DNA of 64,000 nt from Heligmosomoides polygyrus polygyrus. Taxonomy: Eukaryota > Nematoda > Chromadorea > Rhabditida > Heligmosomidae. The notes under the pieces were generated by a model that made no database searches, was not told the DNA's origin, and saw only the letters and a program-made list of their open reading frames with translations. Below, in pieces: positions 1 to 10,817 of the stretch. The DNA lies in assembly GCA_947396885.1 (NCBI GenBank), contig OX377205.1, forward strand, positions 60,918,969 to 60,982,968. The letters are read 5' to 3'. Each line of letters starts with the position of its first letter. Position 1 is the first letter of the stretch. The translations under genes and the position numbers were made by a program.

Positions 1-513
1 ATCCGTCATGAGACGTGTAAAAATAATTCGTAAAAATAATAAATTGCTCCGCGAATTGCTCTGCGAAATTTTCTCCGTGATGCGCCACGCATTCCCCCTC
101 TACGGCATGAAGAGAATCTGGATGAGTAGTATTTCTATGCAATGTCTTGCAATGCAATGGCTAGCAAAGAAGTCAGTCTCTCTATCTTCCCGAACTAGTC
201 TGGTACCAATTTACCGACCGCAAGGGATGCACGACTGGGTTGACCTAGGCGGGCCGAAAAAAAAGAGCCTGGATTTGGGGTGCAACGACGGTGGCAGATT
301 GCGTTCGCCAGCGGTGGAATGAGTTTGTATGTTTGTATTTGTACGCTGCCGTGCTAAGCGGTTCAGGGCGCAACAATATGCGAAGTTGTTTCGAAGGAGA
401 GATTTCGAAGGTTGCGTTCGGCAGCTTCCCACTTCTACTGGTCAGTTGGGATTTGAGAGGGTCTGAATTCTACACGAATTCCAGTCGTGTTCTGCACATT
501 TTTTCAACTGCAC
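1..513. other. No gene recognised
   Basis: Only short overlapping open frames occur here and none resembles a known family. The last nine bases (505-513) are the left copy of the target duplication of the element that follows. Confidence 0.5.
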
Positions 514-820
514 GCGCAAATAGGGTCCGGGAGGGGTCACCTCATAAAAAAGTATCACCAATACGAAAGAAAAACGAAACAAGGCATACTGATAGTAAAG
601 AGAACAAACAAACAATGCTGTAGCTCTGTTCTGTGCTCTCCTCCGCTGACATGGAGGAGAGCATCCTGGAATTTCCTCCCTTGTCCAGTTAGAAAGCACA
701 TAAGACGCGGATCTATAATCGAAACGAAGAGATAAGACTGCATTTACATTCGCTGTATGTAGCTACTCGCCACGCCGGCCCGCCGCGTCGTGACCTCGGT
801 TCCCGGACCCTATGTGCGCC
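514..820. mobile_element. Non-autonomous TIR element, copy A (Mutator-like by target duplication)
   Basis: The ends are inverted repeats: GCGCAAATAGGGTCCGGGA at the left and its complement with one mismatch at the right. CAACTGCACGC occurs at 505-515 and again at 821-831, so a 9 to 11 bp target duplication can be read directly. That length is typical of Mutator-like elements. The inside is non-coding and closely related to 7008-7385. No transposase is present, so the element is a MITE that would rely on an outside enzyme. Family assignment is inferred from duplication length only. Confidence 0.8.
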
Positions 821-831
821 CAACTGCACGC

Positions 832-1749
832 TATCATGCTCTCATGAAATCTTCGCCCTCTTGTCGGTCTCTCGAATCACACAGCGATTTGGGCTACTAG
901 GCACCAAGGGAAGCGACTCGGCTAATTGTGCATACCGTTCCTCTTCATATGCAGAAAACGGACAACATACTGAAGCTATGAACAAAGCATGCAGGTAGCT
1001 GAAGACGTCAATGCTGCAGTAGTGACAGTGAGGGTAGTGTCAGTGGTGTATCGACTGATGTGCTATTTTCGCGTGGAAAAGCTAGTTGCTCATACCCAGT
1101 TCAGAGCTAGACATACCACGTCGCATCCCGGCTTCCTGGATAATCTATCCCATCAGACTACATATCTGAGCGCTCACATAGCATTATGTTGGACGCTTTA
1201 TATAATAGGATATCTTTCTCATGGCCTTCAGCTTAAATATCAGCTAGTGATAAGTAATTCACAACGCGGCTCCTTTCCACAGCAGACGGTTGGAAAGTGC
1301 GCAAGGAGTACGTGAAGCCGTTGTAGAGGTCACTCCCTCTCAAATCTACCGAACGGCAGAAATACAGGCGCAGAAAGCGTCGGAGTAGGTCACCATGTGC
1401 TCAGTGGAGATTCGCCTTGGTAGCAAGGCACGTGCATGTCCAATTACATCGGAAATGGCCTAGCTCAGTTCACCACAAAAGTAGGACACAGCCGTGTTAC
1501 ATAAACTTGTTAGTTTCGTACAACACAAAACATTTTGTAGGGCTTGTCCTACATGGCGACCCGAACCCCATTTGCGCCGAAATGCAAAAATAAGGGCGGG
1601 AAGCAAACCGCAGCCGTAAGTAAATATAAGTTCATATATATTCTCAACGTCGGCGTTGCACTGAGCGGTTGCGTTATCGCCGCTCCGTTATCATACACTG
1701 CTGGTTTCTCTGTGGGTCAAATACATTAGTTCCACTTCGTTCTTAAGAA
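832..1749. other. No gene recognised; may include CR1 5' leader
   Basis: Several short open frames are present but none carries a recognisable motif. The part nearest 1750 probably belongs to the leader of the LINE that starts there, but I could not place its 5' boundary. Confidence 0.4.
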
Positions 1750-1765
1750 CTTTACTGTTTTATCT

Positions 1766-2467
1766 TTGTCTGTTTTGCCTAAGATGTCTCGTGCAAACCG
1801 CAAAACCACAGCTTCACAGCCTGCATCTGTATCGGCAAATGGTCTTACCATTAGTACTGGCACCGTGCAACAGGATGGTGTATTGGAATCGGATCTGAGG
1901 ATGTTGAGCGTCGAGGGTCTCTTTAAGAAAATCTCTGAACGCATTTCGGACCCTTTGACACTTCAAATGTTGAACATCCTCAGTGAAAAGGTATCTAAGG
2001 AATTTTCTGATCATGCTGAAGCTGAAAAAAGGGGAAGAACTATCGTTGTGTCTGGGCTCCAGGAGCCGGCTGACAGCCTTTCTGCTTCTGAAAGAAGGGC
2101 CGACCTCAAAGCAAAAGTTTTAGACGTCCTAGATGCCCTTCAACTTGATTGTGAACCTGTGGAAGCCTATAGAATTGGCAAACATGATGCTTCCAGGCCA
2201 CGCATGGTCAAGGTCGTCCTTCCATCACAATACTACTGGCGGAGGGCATTAGCCAACGCACGTACTCTTCGTTCTGCTGGGCTAGCAGGCATTTTTGTGA
2301 GGAGGAGCATGACCGCGGACGAAAGGAAGCGAGAGTTTGAGCTAAGGCAGTTGGCTAATGAAAGAAATAGGGGTAAGGCAAGAAGAGAGTGGGTCGTTTA
2401 CCGCAGTCAGCTCAAGCATATTTCTGAGCTTCCCAATCTTCCTAATGCGGGTTCGGGAAAGGCCTGA
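1766..2467 (+). CDS. CR1-type ORF1 protein (nucleic-acid binding)
   Basis: The 233-residue frame is intact. Residues about 85-205 show the pattern of the RRM-like ORF1 domain of CR1/L2-type LINEs: a beta-strand segment RTIVVSGL, then a helix, then the EAYRIGKHD and RPRMVKV segments, and a closing MTADERKREF segment. In these families ORF1p coats the element RNA and acts as a chaperone. The N-terminus is Ser/Thr-rich and low complexity. A second Met at residue 7 (MSRANRK) could be the real start, since the upstream context does not decide it. ORF1 stops 106 bp before the first Met of the ORF2 remnant. No zinc knuckle or PHD finger is visible, unlike some CR1 ORF1s. Confidence 0.7.
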   Translation: MSVLPKMSRANRKTTASQPASVSANGLTISTGTVQQDGVLESDLRMLSVEGLFKKISERISDPLTLQMLNILSEKVSKEFSDHAEAEKRGRTIVVSGLQEPADSLSASERRADLKAKVLDVLDALQLDCEPVEAYRIGKHDASRPRMVKVVLPSQYYWRRALANARTLRSAGLAGIFVRRSMTADERKREFELRQLANERNRGKARREWVVYRSQLKHISELPNLPNAGSGKA

Positions 2468-2493
2468 GTTTGCATGGTAATCCACTTTCGCTT

Positions 2494-3695
2494 GCTTGTT
2501 ACCTGATCAATGCTAGGATCTTGTTAATAAAATTCTTCATTTTCATCATTTTTTATCAACGATTAAACCTGACATGGTTTTCATCACTGAAACATGGTTG
2601 AGTGTAAAAATTAATGATGCTGAATTGATAGCCAATTTGCCCTATATTATACATCGCTTCGATAGGCGTAATGGCAGTAGAGGAGGTGGCGTCTGTTGTG
2701 TTTTGCGTAATACCATCAACTCTAGCATACTACATCATACTTTCCACCACAAGGCTGATGTTCTCTGTGTGGAAATTTTTTCTTGCACAAGGACCGACTT
2801 GAGGAAAATCAGACTTATTGTCGTCTATCGTCCTCCTAACTCAAGAATAGTTGATGACGACCAATTACTTGATTTTCTTTCATCCCTTGTTGCGGTTAGA
2901 AATGAAACTATAATTTTGGGGGACCTAAACTTAGCTGTAGATTGGCAAAGTCTATCTCCTTTGAACCATGCAGCAGCTAATTTTCTTCAGTTCTTCAAGA
3001 ATGCTGGCTTTACGCAAGCTGTAAAAGAAGCTACACACGAAGATAAGGTTTTGGATATCATTTTATCAACATCCCCATTAGTCTCTAACATACGTATTTT
3101 GCCACCATTCGCCACCTCTGACCATAATATCGTTCAGTTTGATATTTCATTCAATTCGTTTTCCCATTTACTCTTTCCCATGCCGGATTTCTTTAATGCT
3201 GACTTTGACTCTCTCAGAGTTAGCCTTTCAGAAGTTGATTGGCATCAAATTTTCGATGGATATGTAACCGTGGATGATCTTTATCATAGATTCTGTAAAG
3301 TGCTATATGAAAACCTGGCCCAATTTGTCCCTTTCAGAAGAAAACAATCGTTCCGAACTATTTTTCCCAAGCATATCAGTAATCTTCTCGCTCAAAAAGA
3401 ACGCTTGTTTCGATCTCTACCTGATCCACTGAACAACTCCACCTATAAAGCAATCTGTACCAACATCGATTACCATCTAAAAAGATTTTGGGCTCAGAAA
3501 GAACGTAAACTAGCTAAACATGCTTCAATGAGAAGACTGCATTTGCACATTCGCAATAAGATGAAATCGAACGGAGGCCTTCCTAATATTACTGACATTA
3601 ACGATAACGTTTGTTCATGTGACTCAAGCAAAGCAAGTGCTTTAGGATACTATTTTCAAGTGTGTTTTCCAATGACATCACCTCTGACTCTGTAA
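2494..3695 (+). pseudogene. CR1 ORF2 N-terminal part: APE-type endonuclease, frameshifted
   Basis: From 2574 the frame reads MVFITETWLS, then GGGVCCVLR, IVVYRPPNS, ILGDLNLAVDW and TSDHNIVQF, the ordered motifs of an apurinic-type LINE endonuclease that nicks target DNA. The expected N-terminal strand (INAR) lies at about 2505-2520 in a different frame, so there is a break near 2535-2560. The frame closes at 3695 just after the linker, while the reverse transcriptase continues in another frame overlapping from 3662. The catalytic Glu (ETW) and the SDH motif are kept, so decay looks recent. Confidence 0.8.
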
Positions 3696-5341
3696 GCGAT
3701 AGAGCAACCACTGCTGAAGATGCTTCTGAAATGATGCGCTTCAGACGTTTTTTCAGTAACATCTTCTTTACAGCCAGTGATGTGTTTACCATCCTTAAAA
3801 AACTTAAGCCTTCCTTAACTGAGCCTTGTGATGGAATTCCTCCAATCATCTTTAAAAAATGTGCCCAAGAACTATCCAGGCCACTTTCTGACATATTCAA
3901 TATATCTTTAATGCTAGGAGAGATTCCAAGCGCTTGGAAGCATGCTTTAGTAACTGCAATTCCTAAAGTTGCAGGCGCTTATTCGGTAACTCAGTTTCGC
4001 CCTATCAGCATAATTCCTTGCCCTTCTAAAGTAATGGAGAGTATAATAAGAGAGCAGTTTTTGGCGTGGTTGCCTCGTACTGGTGTAGTACCACCTGAGC
4101 AGCATGGTTTCCTCCCAGGACTCTCTACTGTCACGAATCTCGTTGACAGTATGTTTGACTGGAGGCTTTCACTTAACCAAGGCAAGATGGTCGATGTAAT
4201 CTATATAGATTTATCAAAAGCGTTTGATAAGGTTTCCCACGCTAAACTACTCCTCAAGCTGAATTCACTAGGTGTGAACGGAGCCCTTTTGAATTGGTTT
4301 GCTTCCTATTTAAGTGATAGATTTATGACTGTTCGCGTAGGTTCCGAATTCTCAGACAAACTTCACTGTGCTAGCGGTGTACCACAAGGTGGAGTTTTGT
4401 CCCCGTTGCTTTTTGTGCTCTACACAGCTGGTATATCCGACGTCATCAGATCTTCGGATAATATTAAACTTCAAATCTACGCTGACGACATCAAAATGTA
4501 CGGAATCTATGACCAATGCAATCGAGTTGAAACCTGCCTTGCTCTTAACAATGCCTTGAATGCGCTACAATATTGGGCTTCCGAACTTAATTTGGCTATC
4601 AACCCTGAAAAATGTTCCGTTTTGCATATTGGTGAAGGACGTGCTGCGGAATACTCTATCGGTGACGCATCTATTAATGAATGTGAATTGGTTAAAGACC
4701 TTGGTGTATTTGTAGATTCAAAACTCGATTTTTCGACTCATGTTGAGAAAATTACGCAGAAGGCCTACATTGCTCTTTATTTTATATTTCGAAATGTGTG
4801 TAGTGATAATCCCGTTATTCTCACCAAGCTATATAAGACCTACGTTCTTCCTCATCTGGAGTATTGTTCACAAGTACGGAATCCTACTGCTAAAAAACTT
4901 GTCACACAACTTGAAAGAGTCCAAAGAACCTTCACAAGGCTTGTTTACAAACGACTAAACCAAAGCGCTATCTCGAGAAATGTGCCAACTTATGAGGAGC
5001 GTCTGAGAGCGTTAGGTCTTAGATCCTTGCTGCATAGGAGAGTTGTTGCTGACATAATATTTTGCTTTAAAATACTTCGTGGCGAGCTAAAACTTCGTGC
5101 AAGCAAATACTGGATATACAGGCCTTCTGGTCTACGATCGAATGGATTTATCCTGCACTACCCGCTGATTCAGAAGAAGAATTACACTCAGCTGTTTAAT
5201 TTCGTTTTTTACAGAGTTGCACGATGGGTCCGACGCCTGCCTAGAGAAGTTTTAAATGCAGAAAGCAGTGGGATTCTCAAGGAAAGATTGAAAAAAATGG
5301 ATGTGTTGCACATTTTAGGAATTCCGGACAACCTAACGTGA
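3662..5341 (+). pseudogene. CR1 ORF2 C-terminal part: reverse transcriptase, detached by a frameshift
   Basis: The 559-codon frame is uninterrupted but lacks its own start context. It continues the endonuclease half in a shifted frame. RT motifs in order: FRPISIIP (about residue 114), YIDLSKAFDKV (about 180), SGVPQGGVLSPLLF (about 240) and the catalytic YADD (about 274). The C-terminal part has the YVLPHLEYCS segment common in CR1/Jockey RTs. The enzyme primes reverse transcription at the nicked target. The overlap with the previous frame (3662-3695) locates the indel within about 35 bp. Confidence 0.85.
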
Positions 5342-6140
5342 TCCTACTGTCTATGCAAGTACCTCTTCCAAAGCTGCTACGCTCCATCTGAAGGACTTCG
5401 CTGTTGCTGAATATATAGCTACTTAGAGACTTCTCGGAATTTGTACTTACCATCTGGCTCCTGCTTGGTACTCGCGTCGTAATGATATTTTCTATATCAT
5501 GCGAAAGTCTAAACGGGCTTTATGAATGACAATGCTTTCAATACTGTCTAAATTGTCATACACTTTTTTCCTTGCGCAGATACACTTTTTTCTTCAATAA
5601 TAATTTTCCTGAATTATTATTTCTCCTACTGCAAGGAGAGGTCAACAAGTGACTTGGCTTTACCACTGGTCACTTGGGCATAGGTCTTACGCCTGGGGTT
5701 CGTATCAGATCAAAGAGGCGCCTGCATTATCGGCCCGCCCCAGAATAACTTTTGTTAGTTGCGTTGCCTAGGCTGACCTCTCCGATCTAACGACTGCTTC
5801 AATAACGGAAACGGAAAGCACTTTTTTCTATTATTTACATTGTCATTTGAAATATCGATATGCGCTCTGTTTTCGTGAACTATGCTTGATCCTGGATATG
5901 TTTATTATAGCTTTATATATTCCTACGATTAACTTCTTTTTTGACTTTTAACGTTCTAAACATTACTTAGTAAAGGTTCGTTGCTACGGGAGTTGCCAAA
6001 AAAATAGCCAGATGGTAATTAAAGAAGTAGTTAGGTTTCCCTTTTTTAATTTGGTTGAATGTTAATTTTGCTGTTGTATTTGACGGCTACCTATTTGTTC
6101 CAGGTTTTCGTTGACGTTGTAGTGCACCTTCGAGTGCATT

Positions 6141-6161
6141 TAAATAAATAAATAAATAAAT
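6141..6161 (+). repeat. (TAAA)n LINE tail
   Basis: About five TAAA units follow the CR1 3' region, consistent with CR1-type ends. Confidence 0.7.
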
Positions 6162-7007
6162 ATACGGGAGAACAATAACGGAAAACAAATTCACACCAAC
6201 AAAAGAAGAAAAATATGCTAACCAACGAAATGAGCAATATACCAATACACTAAGACTTCGAAGTGAAGTGCGATACTTCGCGTTTGCACGATTAGTAGAA
6301 TGAACAATCACAAAAGCCACGAATTCCTATTTGACACCTGCTTCCCTCCCCCCCCCCCCAAAAGAAACCACACCGCTATCGAATGCGCCTCAGAGGGTAC
6401 CTGTGACTCGCTGCAGATCTCCGTTCTTAAAGGAAGCTTTTCTGAAAGTGAAAGAATTTGATCAGGCACGCGGCGCCTCGCGATAATATCGTGCTTTTTC
6501 GCATGACCTTCAACGTTTAAAGATGGGAAGTGAGGGTGGCCTGTAGTGATTTCGCCGCTAGACTGAAGGGGATGGTTTTGCTGCAGGAAATGAAAAAGTT
6601 GCGCAGCAACCTGAGGCACTGGGAAGCACGAAGCAATGAGGTCTCTATATCATTCCTTTGTGCTTCTCAGCATCTCACCAGGGGCCAGATTAATCAAGAA
6701 TTAAATCGGCGGGTATGCGGGCTTAAGGTAGAGGAATAAGAGAGAAGCTGACGCGGAGGAGTTCTGCAGGGGAAGGAGCTCGGCGACGTGGCTCATCCTG
6801 TCGCGCGGAGCGCGCAAGTGAGCACTTGCCCTCCATGGATTTCCTTGCTGTCTCCCTTGTATAATACTTCCTCGTAGGTGTTGGTATACTCGACATGCAA
6901 CCCATACAAGGACAACATAAGCGTAAGCTGCCCTAATGTTTGCTTACCTCAGCACTAGCACTGCACAGGGAACTATGCAAGGGAAGGAACTCCAATGTGT
7001 GGGTGAG
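6162..7007. other. No gene recognised
   Basis: There is a poly-C run near 6349-6359 and only short overlapping open frames. A segment near 6979-7006 resembles an internal part of the neighbouring MITE (about 7160-7180), a sign of an older related copy. Confidence 0.4.
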
Positions 7008-7385
7008 GCACAAATAGGGTCCGGGAGGTCACCTTATAAAAAGTGTCACCAACACAAAGAAAACAAGACAAGGCACACTGATAGTAAAGAGAACAAACAA
7101 ATAATGCTGTAGCTGTGTTCTGTGCTCTCCTCCGCGTCAACGGAGGAGAGCACAGATTTAGGCAAGGGAAAGGACTCCAAGGTGTGCCTCAACCGTGGAC
7201 GCACCCGTGTTAAAATTGCCTACATCCTGGAGTTCCCTCCCTTGTCCAATTAGGAAGCACATAAGACGCGGATCTATAATCGCAACGAAGAGATAAGACC
7301 GCATTTACATTCACTGTGTGTAGCTACTCGCCACGCCGGCCCGCCACGCCATGCTGTGGTGACCCCCTCGGACCCTATTTGCGTC
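7008..7385. mobile_element. Non-autonomous TIR element, copy B (same family as 514-820)
   Basis: The ends read GCACAAATAGGGTCCGGGAG and a complementary CGGACCCTATTTGC. GTGGGTGA flanks the element at 6999-7006 and 7386-7393, an 8-bp direct duplication. Much of the inside matches copy A, but this copy carries about 90 extra bases near 7150-7235. It is non-coding. Two independent copies with 8 to 11 bp duplications support a Mutator-like origin. Confidence 0.8.
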
Positions 7386-8486
7386 GTGGGTGATCTAACT
7401 TACCCGTTTTAAGAAACCTTGCCGGTGTACAGCGGGCACCACCCCGTTTAGTACCAGCATTAGTCAACAGAAATGGGCTACGACATTACGATACAAGCTT
7501 TTAGGGGTCCTACAAAAGTGCGACCGTCAAATGGTCAGGGCTGACAGCGACTCAGAAGCTGCAGCAAAAACACGGCACAAAAGAGGCAATAAGATGAGCT
7601 GCAATTCTCCGTCAAGATCCACTCCGTAAAGTTTACAGACTGTCACTAGGGGGCGGTAGAACTCAACAACCTGTTGAATGCATGTAGTAAGGCTAATCGA
7701 AATACAGAGTAGGGCTTCCAGAAGAGCAGAAATACGAAACAGGCCGTGAACCATGTAATGGATCGGTGCGAACTTGGAATGCGCAGTTACGAGCGAGGCC
7801 ACGACCCTGCTCGGCCGATCGCGGTCTGCGCCTTTATAGTGACCGCCGTGGACCCAGCGAAGGCGAAGAAGCCGAAGCGCAAGTGGAAGCGGGGCAAAAA
7901 GCGCCGGCGGACCAGCTCTGGGAAGCCTTCCGGGGAGGCCGAGCGAACGCCGGAGGAGATCTGGGCGCGATAAGGGGAGTGAGTCGCCCCGAAGAAGCGG
8001 GGAAAGCGCCGGCGGAGCTCGGCGCCGCGACGTGACCTGGAAGTCGCGGCGGCGGCGCGGCAGCGACGGCGAATTGATCGGTGCGCGCCGCCGCGTCCGC
8101 GGCCGCGCGACAGCCGAGCCCCAGATCGGCCCGAGGGCGGCTGTCGACGCTTCCGGTGGCGGTGGACGTCGTCGAGGAGGCGCTGGCCCACGCGCTAGAA
8201 CGCCGAGGTCGCGGAGAAGGAGCCCGTCCACTGTCGGGGTCGCAGGTGGCGGGAGGGGCACGAGCGAGCGAGCGCGCAGGCCGGGCATTCGGCTTCTGCT
8301 CCTCCCTCGAAGCGAATTAGAGACAGAAATCGCTGAAACGAGTGGGCGAGGTCATCGCTCTCAATCGTAGCGGGTCGGTTTGTCTGCGCGGAATTACTAC
8401 TTAGTGACCGCCGGAGACCACGGTTTTCGGTCCATATCCAAGGGAGCTCGAATCAGTCTGACTCAGCATTCTTTGTTGTGCTCATA
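7386..8486. other. GC-rich block, no secure gene
   Basis: Between about 7790 and 8330 the sequence becomes GC-rich and CpG-rich, unlike its AT-richer surroundings. Open frames exist on both strands (7527-8288 minus, 253 codons; 7746-7973 plus; 8032-8370 plus). They are Arg/Pro/Ala-rich, as expected for chance frames in GC-rich DNA, and show no domain motif. I do not call any of them a gene. A captured CpG-island promoter or first exon is possible. Confidence 0.4.
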
Positions 8487-8719
8487 CAGTACCGGACATG
8501 CCGCTGCGTCCAACAAGCACAAGCGGCGCCAAAGATGAGAAGCGGCGCAAAAGGGCGCCGGAGAGCGCCCCTTTCCGCTCGCCACGCGTCGCGACTGAGG
8601 CAAGTCGCGTTAGAGCGCGGCGTCCCCAACTTCTGGACGTTAGGCTGATGGAAGGAGCCTACCCATGCGCTTGGACGAGCATGGCCTACTGTTTGGAGCT
8701 AACTGCCGGTATGGCATGC

Positions 8720-9060
8720 TGTGAACAATGCATATAGGCCTGACAGAATCATTCGAGTGGGCGCGACAACCTATAGAGCGAGCGACAACTTGTAGAGTGA
8801 GAGTATGGGGAGTTTTAATGGAAATTCCTAGCCCTCCTACACAGGAATTACTCTAGTCCTGTGTAGGAGGGCTCGACAGCTTCTAGAGTAAGCGTTAGGG
8901 AGTTTTATCAGAAATCCCTAGCCGCTCTACTCAGGCATTGCTCTAGGACTGTCCAGCTTGCATCTGGAGTGCGCCGTGAACAATGCATATAGAAACGAAC
9001 CTATCAATCGAGTGGGCGCGACAGCTTGTAGAGTCACTTAAGATACTTTAGGAGAAAGCG
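8720..9060. repeat. Subterminal tandem blocks, left arm
   Basis: The GAACAATGCATATAG block recurs at about 8723 and 8978, each followed by a CGAGTGGGCGCGACA segment. These are the mirror image of the right-arm array. Confidence 0.7.
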
Positions 9061-10817
9061 CTACAGCTCTCCAGCTCCCTAACCTGCATTAGTTACAGCT
9101 GCGGTTTTAGAGCGGCGTGCGGCAACAGTGAATGTTCTTGCGCCCTTACTCCGTCCTTGAGCTTTCGGCACTCGTAACGACACCGTTCTGTTCAGCTCGA
9201 GGAGCTCTATATCGATTTTTTGACAATTTCGCATCGGGTGAGGCCGCAGCGGAAGGCCGATGACGTCACTGCAAATCAGGTTTTTCGAATCAGGCCAAGT
9301 TGGGAACCATTCGATAGCGCTTTTGATGATGAATGGAACGGTGTTACTTAGAGTGGCGAGCACTGTGATGTGAGCGAGTAAGTGCGAGTGGAACATCGAC
9401 GTTGTAGTGCTAAATTGCGCGCGCGGAATGATCTGAGGGCGATAGCTCTGTAAAGTGTGAACCTTTCCGGTTGCAGCTTGTGGATTTTGTAGACAGCAAA
9501 ATGTTCTAGTAGTGTGTTGAAACACAAAAATGTAGCTCATGGTTGGACAAAGTTACAGCGCTGCGAAAACGCAGATGAGCCTTGTGTGGCACGATTTTTT
9601 CCAATTTCAGTCGACCCCTGCGGGAAGACGCTGAGAGCTAAGCGGCCTACAAATGCGCAGGCTAGAAGAACACTGAAGGTGCTTTCAAGAGACATGCTCA
9701 CAACTCCCTAGCTTATTAAATTGTCCTAGCCCCAGCTGCTATTTTAGGGTGGCGGGCTTAGCGGTTGAAGTTTCCTGCGCTCCTACTCGCCCAGATTACA
9801 GTTCTTGCTGCTCGCACTAACATCATTCATTTAAGCACGAAAAGCTCTATCGAATGGTAACCAATTTGGCCCGGTTCGAAAACATCGGTTTTCGATGACG
9901 TCGTCGTCCCTCTGCCGCGGCCTTGAGCGGCCTTGTCCTCGTTGCGAAACCGTCAAAAAATCGATACTTCCAAAATCGGTCGATAGCGCTTTTCATGCTG
10001 AACAGAAACTTACCATTGCGAATGCGAGTAAGGGCGCAGGAAACTCTAACCGCTATCTTCCGACGCTCTAAACTGGCAGCTGTGGCTAAGGCAGTTTAGG
10101 CAGCTGATGCGTTCCGAGCACGTCATCGTAAAGTACCTTAAGTGTCCTGTTCGCTCACGTATCTTAAGCGCGTTAGCTAGCTGCGTCTTCTCGCAGTGGG
10201 CCACCGAAGTCGAAATTATCGGAAAAAATGCGGCACACAAGCCTCATCTGCATCTTCGCGTATGTGTAACATTGCCTCTTCCTAAGCTAGACCATTCTAC
10301 TTTAGTGCACTACTAGACCATTTTACTGCCTGCAAGACCCACGAGTTGTAGCCGAAACGACTCCAACTTGACAGAGTTATTGCGCTCTGAACACGCCAGG
10401 GCGTGCAATTTAGCACAAAACGGTCGATGTTCTCCCTGCTCCCACTCGACCAGATTAGGGCTTTCGCTACTCGTAGCAGAACCATTCAATTCAGCACGAA
10501 AAGCTATATCGAATGGTAACCAATTTGGCCCGGTTCGGAAATATCGATTTTCGAAGACGTCATCGCCCTCTGCCGCGGCCTTGAGCGGCCTCGTCCTCGT
10601 TGCGAAACCGTCAAAAAATCGATTTTTCTAAAACTGGTAGAGATTGACACCGTTCGATAGAGCTTTTCGAGCTGAACGGAATGCTGACATCGAAAGTGTC
10701 GAAGTGTCGAAGACTCAAATGTGGACGAGTAAGAGCGGAAGAAAGCTCACCGCTGCCGTCCGCCGCTCTGAATGGCAGCTGGTACTAAGGCAATTTAATA
10801 AGCTAGGGAGTTGCGAG
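9060..10817. repeat. Internal satellite-like blocks
   Basis: A block with the landmarks AGCTCTATCGAATGGTAACC, TGACGTCATCG and CTGCCGCGGCCT recurs near 9230-9330 (inverted), 9845-9950 and 10500-10600. It continues after the hAT insertion near 13020-13140. Each block contains its own inverted pair (CGATAGCGCTTTT and complement). No coding potential was seen. Confidence 0.6.

Larger units (their letters stand above)
1750..6161 (+). mobile_element. CR1-like (Jockey superfamily) LINE, broken
   Basis: The element has ORF1, an ORF2 split into endonuclease and reverse transcriptase, a roughly 800-bp 3' region and a (TAAA)n tail at 6141-6161. Order, motifs and the short-repeat tail fit the CR1/L3 group rather than poly(A)-tailed LINEs. 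The 5' boundary is uncertain and no target duplication was identified. ORF2 has at least two frame breaks, so this copy cannot be autonomous. Confidence 0.75.

Noticed and set aside
7527..8288. 253-codon open frame on the minus strand
   Set aside because: Arg/Pro/Ala-rich product across a GC-rich block with competing frames on both strands; no domain or codon signal.
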